Shown here piece by piece: positions 32,055-42,294 of a stretch of DNA of 64,000 nucleotides. The translations under genes and the position numbers were made by a program. Numbering within the stretch: the stretch's first letter is position 1; every line of letters begins with the position of its first letter. Below the pieces are notes generated by a model, which was not told the origin of the DNA, did not search any database, and saw only the letters and a list, made by a program, of their open reading frames with translations. The DNA comes from Ustilago trichophora (Eukaryota > Basidiomycota > Ustilaginomycetes > Ustilaginales > Ustilaginaceae). The stretch lies in contig OOIN01000012.1 of the NCBI GenBank assembly GCA_900323505.1, positions 1-64,000 on the forward strand. Reading direction: 5' to 3'.

Positions 32055-32698
32055 ATGACTACTTCAGCAACGGAGGCTGCTCCTGTTGGCGGCATGCGAC
32101 GAGTTGTGACTGGTCACAACAAAGAAGGCCTTGCCGTCATTGCCAAGGATGATGAAATCGAACGATTGGACATCACGCCCGAGCACGCTACCTTTGCTGT
32201 AAGTTGACAAGCTCCTTCACCTTGGTACTGGACCAGCCTGTTTCCCACGTATACTCTGGCATCTGACATTCTTGCTTTATATTGTGTGTATCTTGGTTTG
32301 ACGCCAATTAGGTTATGTGGAGTACCAACAAGTGGCCCATTGACAATCAGACACCGGAGGATGGCGCAAAGAAGCCAGTCTTTTCCGGTAAATCTCACAA
32401 CGAAGATGGCTCCGTGGTCCGCTTCGTCGATCTGCCACCTCACGCTTCCAGCCCAATGCATCGTACCCAAACGCTTGACTACGGCATTGTCCTTTTTGGC
32501 GAAGTAGAGCTGGAACTGGATTCAGGTGATAAGACAGTTCTCCAGGCAGGCGACACGTGCGTCCAACGTGGTACCAACCATCTTTGGAGAAACACGACGG
32601 ACAAGTGGACCAGAATCGCTTTCATTCTCCTGCATAGCAAGCCAATTGTCATAAATGGTCAGCAACTCACCGATGAGGGATTTCCTGGCCAAGATTGA
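32055..32698 (+). CDS. Single-domain cupin protein
   Basis: Two exons, 32055-32198 and 32312-32698 (GTAAGT donor, AATTAG acceptor), give 176 residues. The second exon carries a cupin_2-type barrel: PPHASSPMHRTQTLDYG, FGEVELELDSG, then LQAGDTCVQRGTNHLWRN, with His residues that could bind one metal ion. Similar small cupins in fungal clusters include isomerases, oxalate-type enzymes and sugar/aromatic metabolism proteins, so the reaction is not predictable. It lies next to a decarboxylase-like protein and an MFS transporter in the same orientation. An upstream in-frame ATG (31911) exists, but the chosen start has the better context. Confidence 0.85.
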
Positions 32699-33104
32699 TG
32701 TACAGTACTATTTTGCAAAGACGATCCTACTTTGAGCTTTTTGCAAGGTACAACCAACGATCAAGTTCTTATCTCCGGTTTGTGTTGACTGATTGGGAAA
32801 GCGAAAGGGTCGTATCAGCACGAAGGAAGACGCACCTTACCACCAACGCTTGTGTCAACCTCAGGAGACGGTGAGCATTTGCGCAATCTGCCCGAGAAGG
32901 ATGTTAATCCCACTTGTGCCGAAAAAGGCTATGAAAGAACCAAACTCGCCGAGCGTTCCTCAAATCCGGAGCATCATCGAAGCCGGCCATAAAAGGCATA
33001 CTTGTCGAAGCAGACAGTCTCGTGCTCAAGATCGCTTATTTCTGTTGGACTTTACTAGTGTTCACGTCCACCATCAACAGGTGACCCCGCCTTCATACTA
33101 ACTA
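32699..33104. other. Intergenic region
   Basis: A short spacer between the cupin and decarboxylase-like genes, transcribed the same way. It presumably contains a terminator and a promoter. No coding sequence is supported. Confidence 0.5.
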
Positions 33105-34322
33105 ATGCCTTTGAACATGCCTTCAGCCTTTGATCGCATACATCGAGCACCACTAGGCTTTGGACCAGCACCTTCGCCACGACAAGGGCCAGACGGCAGC
33201 AGATTCACGAGCTGGTCAGATGCACGTACAACCACCATCGGTACGTTATAGGCGCTGGAACAAGCATAGCCAGTAGTTAGATGCTGACATTGATGTAATA
33301 TCACATTCTCTCGATAATCAGGTGTGGTCCTGGAGGTAGACCGAGACTCTATCGATGCTCTCTTACCCGAAGGCTATTCGGTTGATCCTTCAACTGTCCA
33401 TCCGACGATCCTGTTGGAAGTCATGGAACTACGCAATCTACCTTGGCTAGCTGGGCGAGGCTACAACACGTTTGGAATTTATCTGAATGACGTCGTTTGC
33501 AACCGTGTCGCTCCTCCCATCAAAGCGTCGTATCTTGCGGTACTCTTTGAGAATTTCACCGACCCAATCACGACAGGAAGGGAGGAACTTGGCTTTCCAA
33601 AAGTGTTTGCCGAAATCCCAGACCCGGTCATTACCTACAAAGATGATGGCAAAAGCGGCGACGAGGACAAGAGAATCCACACCGTCAGCTGGGATGGATA
33701 CGAATTCCTTCGTCTCGAATTGTCCAATCTGGCTTGCAGGCCCTCGGAGAGCAGCCCTGCGCTCTGCCCTGCCCAACAGCTTTACACCCATCCCACAAAG
33801 AATGGCATCCTCCATCAGCGCTACATTCCTTCCGTGGGAGAACCAGGCAAGGCCGATGCTAACTATGCAACTTTCTGTCCGCCTGCGCCAAGTCGGCCGA
33901 CTGTGCTGCAATTCAAGACGCTGGACAGCACAATGACAGACGTTGCCAACACTGTCTGCCCTGCCGTGATGCAATCAATGGTAGAAACGACAGCACAGGG
34001 AGTGTCGGAATTCTGCCATGGAGCGGCCAAAGTGGAGATCAGGAAAGGTAGCTTTGAGCAGCTTCCAACACTACACAACATTGTCGACCGGCTGGCAGCA
34101 CTCAAATTCAGCGTCTGCCATCAGATAGCTGTACAAGAATTCAAAGGCGCCAGTGACTTAGGTGAGCTTCCGGAGTGCGTGAAAATAGACAACAGAGAAA
34201 TAACAACCTTTGACCATTCTCTCTCTCTCCTCTCTCATTATTCTCTCTTTCTCTCTGTCTCACATTCATATGTCCACGCTATTCGATGCACGACAGCGAA
34301 CAACCACCGCATCGAAATGTAG
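33105..34322 (+). CDS. Acetoacetate decarboxylase-like protein
   Basis: Three exons, 33105-33240, 33322-34161 and 34297-34322, give 333 residues. The last intron (135 nt, GTGAGC donor, ACGACAG acceptor) is frame-neutral, so an unspliced reading is also open. The protein matches the acetoacetate decarboxylase superfamily: PEGYSVDP, YNTFGIYLND, ENFTDPITTGREELGFPKVFAEI. In that last segment the Lys of GFPK aligns with the Schiff-base lysine region of the bacterial enzyme. Superfamily members include decarboxylases and aldolase/dehydratase-like enzymes. Together with fumarylacetoacetase, whose product is acetoacetate, a link is attractive, but it remains an inference. Confidence 0.82.
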
Positions 34323-35232
34323 TTTGCATCACCGCGAGCTCAAGGGAAGATGTGTTGCTGTACTGTACATCTGCAAAAGCTTGATAACAGGTCACTACCA
34401 AAAATTAGAAATACACACGTTTTCTGTAGTTGAAGCGCAACCGAGGTGTTTCCGTTGTGGGATTTTTGGTGGATGTGTGAGAGTGGGGCAAGGGATTGTG
34501 CGCGCAAAATTCCAAAAATTCTGATTTTCTGTAGTGTCACTCTCTCCAACTTCAACTCGATCTCCTGTTCATGTCAACGCACAAGATGGCAGGCTGTTCA
34601 GGCTGTAACTGGAGGTGGTTGGACCCAAAAAACAAATGAGTGTCGGAATAGGTTGAATGCGATTTGCAATTCTCACGAAGGTGTGCTCCAATGACTGTAC
34701 GTTGCAATGAGCGTCGGGTGAGATGGGGGCACACACACATTTCCCCTTTTTTTCTTTCCTGGCACCTGTTCTCCTAAGTCGATATGGCAAGATTGAGCAC
34801 CAAGAGGTTCTGGAGAGGGCTTGCTCAAAACATCCTTTGCGTCCAATGCTGAGAAAGGGACAGAAATCGCGGAAAGTGGCGGCCGCTTGATGCAGTCTTC
34901 AATCTGCACGCATTGGGATTTGTCTCAACCGCCATGGCACTGTACAGTACTGAAGTGTACAGTATTATCGGATTGTCGCCGGACTTGGAGCCCGCTCAGT
35001 GATCAGGCTTGTCGGAGGGATGCTAATGTAAATGGACTTAGGTTTGACAAGCCATGTGGAAGGAGCCGAGGTAACCTTTGCCTTTTCTTGAAGTTATTTT
35101 GGTCTTTTTTGATGTACAGTACAGTAGGGTCATCTGCTTGACGCAATCACAGCCAAACCAGCAAGGCATGATAATCAGGTCTGACTGGGCTCGGCTTCTT
35201 ATTTCCATTGCAGCAAAACTGTAACGCGTTTT

Positions 35233-35270
<38 letters not shown>

Positions 35271-35746
35271 GCTCTTTACTGTAAGTTACCCCACATCGTC
35301 CGAAACTTGGATGGCTTCCCACTGCCGACGGGAAGACATGTGGTTTCTCACATTTGGCATTGTGCGGCAATTGTCAAGCCGAGCGCGACTTATCGCATCT
35401 ATACCGCCTCTTTGCCCCTGCCCCCACCAAGAAAAGCGAAACGCTTGCATCTTCCCTCCACTCTTGACCGCGTGGCTCCCTTTTTGTTTGGCCAACGACG
35501 TACTCGACAGGTGGGGTCCCGAAAGTCTCATAGTTGTGCGTCTTGCATAATCGCAGTTGCTGTTCCTGGACACTACGGCACAGCTTCTTCTGCCTCGACA
35601 CTGGACGTCAGGTCTGTGCAGTGAGATGTCATATAAACATTAGCTCGCAATGTCTCACAGCATGGGGCCCCGCACAGGGACCTCCGGCACAGCAACGAAA
35701 GCGCCTCTCGTTGGACCACTCCAAATCTGCAAGTTCGCCTTCGATC
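34323..35746. other. Intergenic region with 31-A run
   Basis: No gene supported. It contains a run of 31 As (35237-35267) and the motif AGTTGAAGCGCAACC at about 34429, which recurs at about 37492 downstream of the MFS gene, so the 15-mer brackets that gene. GTACAGTA-type short palindromes occur near 34949-34967. The 3' part is probably the MFS promoter and leader. Confidence 0.55.
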
Positions 35747-37414
35747 ATGGCCTCCGAACGTGAGCCTTCTGCTCAAGACAGCGTTCAAGAAAAAATCGAC
35801 ATGGATGTCGGTGGACAGACACTAGATTCTGCACCCGTCTACTATTTGACAGGCGATCAGAAACGTCAAAGCAATTCGGACGACCATGTGATCCACAAGA
35901 TTTCGACGCTCGGCGCATTGGCGGGTACTGTCAAGAACTTTGCAGCCGATGGCGAACTCATTTTGCTGCCCACTCCCACTGACGATGCCAACGACCCCTT
36001 AAACTGGTCTCGAGCATACAAATGGTACATGACCTGTGTAGTATGTATGGGCGTTTTCATGTCCAATTTGACTACAGCCGGCCCAAGCATTGCCATCATT
36101 CAGACAGGTATGACCTTCGGCACGGCACCCACTACCACTGCCTACCTTTTCTCCACAGCGGCTCTCATGCTCGGATGCTCCATGTTCTGGTGGTCTCCCT
36201 TGGCAAGCAAGTTTGGCAAGCGTCCTATCTATGTGTTTTCATACATTGTTTACTGTGGTACTTGCTTTGCCGCTGGTGGATGCAAGAGTTTTGGCGCACA
36301 GCTGGCGGTTCGCATCATCATGGCAGCGACAGCAGGCGCCGGTGAAATGCTTGGTCCGCTTACAATCAACGATATCTGGTTTGTACACGAGAGAGCAACT
36401 CCCATGGCTGCCTACAATGCTTTCCTGTCGATAGGTGTTTCGTTTGGCATCATCATCGACGGCGCCATCATCAACTCTTATCCTTGGCAGTACATCTATT
36501 GGGTCAGTGGGTCCATCGTAGCGGTGCTCTGCATCCTCGTCACCTTTACCTTCCCCGAGACCTCGTTCCGTCGACCAGCCCTGGGAACGGTGACCAAGAA
36601 TCAACCTCGCCACATTGACTTTTCCCAGCGCAAAACTTGGATGCAGAACCTCAAGATCTTCAGTGGCGTCTGGACGGAAGAAAGCTTCTTGACCCTCTTT
36701 ATACGTCCCTGGATTGCTATTTTGCTCCCCGCCGTCGCTTGGGCTGCTTTTGTTTGGGCAGTCTCGGTAGGCTTTGTTGTTGCCGTCACTAGTAACGTCG
36801 CGCTGGCATATGGCATGACGTACCACTTCGGTCCTCTTCAAATTGCATATTGCTTTTTCGCTGCAATCATTGCAAGCTTGCTCGGTCTCGTCACAGGGCC
36901 CTTGGCCGACAAGATCAGTCATCGTGCCGCTGGCAAGAACGGCGGTATTCGAGAACCAGAGATGCGCGTCCCTGCCGCCTTTCCATCCATCATCACCGCT
37001 CCGCTTGGTCTGGTTCTTTACGGTGCAGGCGTTCACTACCGACTCCACTGGATCGTTCCAACGCTTGGCATCGCCGTGTCCAACTTTACCATTGTCTCTG
37101 GCACTGCAATCGCGCTCGTATATGCAGTCGATTCGTACAAGCCCATCTCGGAAGAGGTGGTCACCTGCATCTTGGGCTATAAGGCTCTTCTCGGATTCTT
37201 GCTTGCCTTTTACACCAACAAGTGGGTCGAGCACGAAGGCTACCTCGACTCGTTTGGCGAAATGGCTGCCATCTCTGGCTCGGCTTTCCTGATCGCAATT
37301 CCCATGTACATTTGGGGAAAGCGCATCCGACAAGCTTCCTTGAACTGGAAGGTCTTTGGCCTACTCCGATGGAATGCAGACCGCGACGATCTCGTCTTGG
37401 AGGATGATTATTGA
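35747..37414 (+). CDS. MFS transporter, DHA1-like
   Basis: Start chosen at ATG 35747, although the frame is open upstream to 35534. The 555-residue protein has a hydrophilic N-terminus ending in the DANDPLNWSRAYKW motif typical of fungal drug:H+ antiporter-1 family members, then 12 predicted membrane helices with a motif A-like loop (LASKFGKRPIYVF) and a long central loop near residues 285-320. Such transporters move drugs, amines or small organic acids across the plasma membrane by proton exchange. Its place at the end of the catabolic cluster suggests uptake of the substrate or export of intermediates. Substrate unknown. Confidence 0.92.
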   Translation: MASEREPSAQDSVQEKIDMDVGGQTLDSAPVYYLTGDQKRQSNSDDHVIHKISTLGALAGTVKNFAADGELILLPTPTDDANDPLNWSRAYKWYMTCVVCMGVFMSNLTTAGPSIAIIQTGMTFGTAPTTTAYLFSTAALMLGCSMFWWSPLASKFGKRPIYVFSYIVYCGTCFAAGGCKSFGAQLAVRIIMAATAGAGEMLGPLTINDIWFVHERATPMAAYNAFLSIGVSFGIIIDGAIINSYPWQYIYWVSGSIVAVLCILVTFTFPETSFRRPALGTVTKNQPRHIDFSQRKTWMQNLKIFSGVWTEESFLTLFIRPWIAILLPAVAWAAFVWAVSVGFVVAVTSNVALAYGMTYHFGPLQIAYCFFAAIIASLLGLVTGPLADKISHRAAGKNGGIREPEMRVPAAFPSIITAPLGLVLYGAGVHYRLHWIVPTLGIAVSNFTIVSGTAIALVYAVDSYKPISEEVVTCILGYKALLGFLLAFYTNKWVEHEGYLDSFGEMAAISGSAFLIAIPMYIWGKRIRQASLNWKVFGLLRWNADRDDLVLEDDY

Positions 37415-40400
37415 GAGTTGGCCGGCATACGAAGCTGTTGCACATCCTCGCTGGTGCATGTCCCAAGTGAAAAGACGAATCATCTTAGCTAGTTGAAGCG
37501 CAACCAGACGTTTCGAGGATTTCTGGATTGACCATGAGCGTGAAGCAGGGATGTACCATTAATATCACAAGTTACTCATTGCCATAGATGCGAAGTGCAT
37601 TACCTGCGAATTCGAGATAGCAATTAAACGTGAGAACAGTCAGCTACCATTGTCGGTACTTGAGGTTCTAAACAAGATGCCAGACATCTGATATAGAGAA
37701 CAGGACAACGAAGATCAGGGGAGCGGAAAGTATGGGTGCATACCCACAAAGCGATCTTTTTAGTCTTTCTGGTGACCTGGAATGGGGCTTGAGGGTGACG
37801 GGCAGCAACACTGTTATGAAGAGAGAGACCGACTGCGGCTTGAAGTATGAGGAAGGACAGCGACACGAAGTTAGGGTTCTTGCTCGTCATCCTGTAAGGC
37901 ACCCACGACAATCCCTTAGATACATTTGTCGTCGACTGAGTGACGCATGTTGCTCGAAGCACGTGGCGAAGAGTAGAGGGAATCCTGTTCCTTTGCTCAA
38001 GTTGGAAGGAGAGCCAAAGTCACAAAACTTTCCGCCAGGGTCATGCCCTAGCTGTCCAGGCTAGTGCCCAATAGCAATGATCCGATGATGTGCAAACGTC
38101 ATCTTCACCGATGCAGCAGGATACAGGTGAAATGAGAGGCACGTCCATCGCATGAACGTCCTTCGCTGTGTTCGACGTTCACAGCGTCGCCGAGACTGTT
38201 GCTTTGTCAGAAGCCTGATAGCCATGACGGCGAGGCACCAGCATGAAAGACAGAAGAAGCAAGGGGAGTCCGGATGGAGGACAACAAGCTTGTTCTTGGC
38301 ACAGCAGTATCTTGTCTGTTTCTCAAGAGAAGAGCATTAACAAGGGAAGCAATGACGGGAATAGCTCGTTGTTGTGACATTGCTGGACACTCTGGTCGCT
38401 CTCCTGTACATGTAGAAGCAAAAATGATGAAAAGTAATCTGATCGACAACTATAGTTTCGCGTACAGCATCGTCAAGTTGGCAGGTGGGGACGACGCCGA
38501 ATTTTTCAGTCTTCGGATATGCTGACCCGTTCCATCCATCTGTCATCTGAGCTCCATGCCCCGGGACTGTCTTATCTGAACCTAAGCGACGGAGTGCTAG
38601 CATCTCATGAACATCGTGTGATAGCGGAAGAACTCTGTGATATTTACCAACGCGTTCTCAGACCCAGCACTCAGTAACCGTAGCAATCGCTGGTCACGTC
38701 AAAGTCCGACACAAGGTGGGCTGCGGTACGAATACGTTGCCACTCGCAGTCAGTGATTGCACGAGGGCAGTGTATCTGCTGCCTCCTAAAGATAGAGTTA
38801 GAGACATTTATTGCTCCCAGATCCTTAATGGCAAGAATTGAACATCGTTTGCGTCGCCTGTGCAACATCCCCATCGGCGACATAGACGGTCAAGTTGCCC
38901 AGCGACCCCGGTAGCTGAAAGGTTGGAGCCAACTCTGGAGTGATATGGTCCAGCCCGCGGTTTGATATGCCAATGTAGTTCACAGCAAAAGCCACTGCCA
39001 CCGCCTGGCCAGCTTGGATCATCCGACGCCTTGAGACGTGGTAGCGTGGACCCTTTTCCAAATCAATATCGACCGAGTAGTGCCTTGCATTCTAGGTCGC
39101 TGTGGTGGCAAATCTTGGTGCCACACAGACATTCCCAGCACCTACCTGCACTCCTATGGACGAGGTGATGGCGTTCCGGGCTTTCTGGGCCAACGCATTT
39201 GTGAGAACAGCTTGATTGGTGTCAGAAGCTTTGAGGAGTGCAGGGTTGTTGGTGATGGTGAATTGCCACTGTGTCAGGATTGAGGAGTGTTGGAATATAT
39301 GGTCACTTGCTGCGTGAAAATATTGGTCCAACCAACGCTTACAGACGTTGGTAACAAGAACACTACACATGCACTGGCAGTCTCTTACAGACATTGGTAG
39401 GGAACCGCCAACGCATCCATTATGCAGGTTCCCACACAACTTGGATCTTGGATACAGCCTTCATTTTAGCAACTTGGTTTCCCCAGACAATGCATGCCTA
39501 TGCCATGCAACGCTCAACCTTTACAGATGTCTCTTAGCAGTCATTACTGATGGGACATCACTCCCAACAGATGTCCCTATGGACAGGTGTTTACACCAGA
39601 GGCCTCAGATTTCATGGTACAATCATCTTGATCATACAACCACACTCTTTTATTCTCATACAGCTAACTTTACCTTTGGGAACCAGCTGTAGCTATAGGC
39701 TTGGAGACTTATGTCTCCATGGTTGATTGTGCATTGCCACTATATGCCTGCTACATGTTTGGCAGGTATTACCATTCATCTTCACCAATCATAACGATGT
39801 ATGATAGCTCTGCCCATATATATAGAGATGTCTTGACAGAGTACCCAACATCTTCTACTTAATTGATTCTTTACCAATTTTCCCATATCACTAACTACGT
39901 TTGCATTACCTTGACTTTGTTTCATTTGAATTGCTAAGTACTTTATCTACGTTGCAGCTCCTCTTTGTCCCTGCTGCCTGTCAACTCAACTGTCCACCCT
40001 GGGCTACGGATTGTATCTGGACTGATATAATAACTGATTCAGCTCTACAAGCCAATCCACCTGTTGTGAGGCCATTAGCAAACTAGCTACTTGCTACTGC
40101 ATCTTTGACAAGTTACAGACTGATATACCTGGCTGTCTGCTGCCTGCAGTAGCTCCTTGGCAACATCAACTTCCAATATCAACACTGTGCAAATATGCAA
40201 GTCTGATCGTGGATGCTGCAGCACACCTTGGTCTCTCTATTAAAGAGCTCTTCTTTACCAATTTGGTAAGTCTTGCGCAACTCAGGTGACCTCTACTTGG
40301 TGAGTGTTAACTGACAACATTGTCCTTTCCTGTTCCTTGTCTCCTTGCATCATATGCACAATCATGTCCCGACCTTTGCACACAAGCTCAACATCTCGAC

Positions 40401-40589
40401 ATGCACCACCAACCCTTGACGTCTTTGCCTCGCCAACCTGCAATTTTCAACACTCAAACTTGGACACTACCGCTTGTTTGTGCACGCTGCTGCTCTGACT
40501 GTACAATTGATTGACAAATCATGTAATTGATGCTTGAATGCGAGGCCTGTCCATGCAAAATGAGCTGGTGAGCCCAGTTACGGACCGGC
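37415..40589. other. Gene-poor, transposon-relic region
   Basis: No intact gene. From about 39100 to 40500 the sequence is comparatively AT-rich and lacks long frames. On the minus strand, 39439-38825 shows two short protein-like frames next to possible splice signals, but the phases do not join, so I read it as a decayed gene at most. The 15-mer AGTTGAAGCGCAACC near 37492 repeats one at about 34429. Confidence 0.5.
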
Positions 40590-41300
40590 GGCTGAATGCT
40601 GGATGGAAGGGGTGGTTGCTTGGTGGAGCCACCCAAGCAACCACTTGAGGTGGCTTCTCAACGGAGCCACCCATCAGGGTGGTTGCTAGGGTGGCTCTGG
40701 GTTCCGACTTTTCTTTTTTTTAGGATATGATTGAAGCCACCCCCAATCTGGCTGGCTTCGGGGGTGGCTTTTATCGTAGCCACCCGGGGTGGCAACGGGG
40801 GGTGGCTTCAGGTTGGCATTTTTCTTTTTTCTAGGATATGACTCGGTAATTACTTCCCGAAAATCATGAAAGATAAAGAGCCGACACAAAGCCGTCCGTG
40901 AAGGCCCTTGTGAAGTCATCACAGGCTTCACAAAAAGAAAGAAGAAAAAAACACAATCACATCGTAAAAAGAGGAAAGATCCATCATGAAGCCACCCTCG
41001 AAGCCAGGCTTATTCTTCTTTTTTTCCGATATGAATCTCAAAACAAGATTGGAAGACGTGTTCTCAAGATTTTTGCATAGGCTTTGAAAGAGAATTTTCC
41101 CAAATCACGTCACGAAAAAGAAAAGATAAATCCGCCATGGACCCACCAATCAAGCCACCCACATTCACATCCTAGAAAAAGGAATAATCGTCGGCGCGCC
41201 ACCCTTAAGCCACCCCAGATTCAGATTCGGCTAGCTTTAAGGGTGGTATCGTGACGGACCTTTCTTTTTTTTTTAAAAAAAAAGGATGCGAATGGCTCCT
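40590..41300. repeat. Cluster of degenerate GCCACC foldback elements
   Basis: Repeated AGCCACCC and GGGTGGCT inverted motifs with A-rich or T-rich ends (AGGATATGA, ATCGTAAAAAGAGGAAAG) mark several damaged copies of one foldback family. A short copy spans about 40957-41034, with ends TCACATCG and CGATATGA. Degenerate copies lie at about 40710-40850 and 41100-41295. Better copies are at 49357-49543 and around the copia element. Confidence 0.7.
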
Positions 41301-41340
41301 GTAAATATCAGCAGCACAAATACTTTATCGCTCAAAGATA

Positions 41341-41460
41341 CACTAATGGATTAGGCCCATTAGCGGGTCATCAATACAATTTTTGCGAAAAGTGTTTGAA
41401 ACGTTCGAAGTCGAAGTTTAAAAGCTCCTCAAAATTGTTTTTGGGACCCACTAATGGGCC
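41341..41460 (+). repeat. Dispersed repeat, copy 1
   Basis: Shares a block with 49056-49160, including GGGTCA, CAATACAATTTTTGC, AAGTGT and a TTGAAAC/TTAAAC-like end. Both copies lie beside GCCACC foldback elements, so this unit may be a second small transposon or part of a composite. Non-coding. Confidence 0.65.
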
Positions 41461-41949
41461 TGGCCCGTCCATGGGCAGTCACGTTGTGCCACAAATACGA
41501 ATCATGAATCTTGAATAGGTTGAGATTTTACCCCATAGGGTGGATGCAATGCGAAAATTGTATTTATGTCGTGAAAAAGAGATTTATGCACTTGAAGCAG
41601 CTATCCCGAGGAGTCACTTACACAGGGGTTGCTTGCTGAGTGGCCCCATGTACTTTGTTCTTTCTTCATTTTGACCTCTCACATCGTGTAATGGAGGGGT
41701 CAAGGTCAGAGATGCTTCTTTGTTCTCCTTCCTGAGACTTGTTTTTACGATATCAAAACTCAGGCCATATGACGAACAGAAAGTGACCATCTTTGAAAAT
41801 TTGTCTCAACAAACAGCACAGCTCTGAAAAAACATGCATCACATCGGAAAAAAAAAGGAAAAATCCGTCATGAAGCCACCCTCGAAGCCAGCCAGATCGG
41901 TGGTGGCTTCAAGGGTGGGTTCGGTGGTGTAGCCACCCTGGGTGGCTTC

Positions 41950-42175
41950 TGTTAGAATATGACGAGAAAAATCATAAAACAACAATTACTTCTTTTTTCA
42001 CTTCTTTCGATCTAACACTTGGTATTAAATATTAGTCATGCACTACGTCATTACGACGTCATTGACTACGGGCCCATGTCTATAGCAGAGATTCCCCGAA
42101 GTCACTCATGTATATATATCACAACTTGTTCAGATCCCCAAGTCGAAATACCAAGTGCGATTTTACCTTTTAGCA
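41950..42175 (+). repeat. Copia 5' LTR
   Basis: 226 bp, TG...CA. It contains a TATATATA box near 42111 and two ATF/CREB-like sites (TACGTCA at 42044 and GACGTCAT at 42055). Confidence 0.97.
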
Positions 42176-42190
42176 GGTTATGAGCCCAAG
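42176..42190 (+). promoter_or_regulatory. Primer-binding site for half tRNA-iMet
   Basis: GGTTATGAGCCC begins immediately after the 5' LTR. It is complementary to the anticodon stem-loop of initiator tRNA-Met (GGGCTCATAACC), the cleaved half-tRNA primer used by copia and Ty5 type elements. Confidence 0.85.
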
Positions 42191-42294
42191 GTAATATCGG
42201 ACTCCCCTCCTCTAACGACGACTACACATATACATCACCATACCAACACACTCGACAACACTAAACTACTTGCAAGTATTACACTGACGGAAAG

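Noticed and set aside
36239..37333. Long minus-strand open frame of 364 codons
   Set aside because: Antisense to the MFS transporter; composition shows no hydrophobic core or known motif.
38825..39439. Two-exon gene on the minus strand
   Set aside because: Candidate donors and acceptors do not join in phase without a stop; no motif is recognisable. At most a decayed gene.
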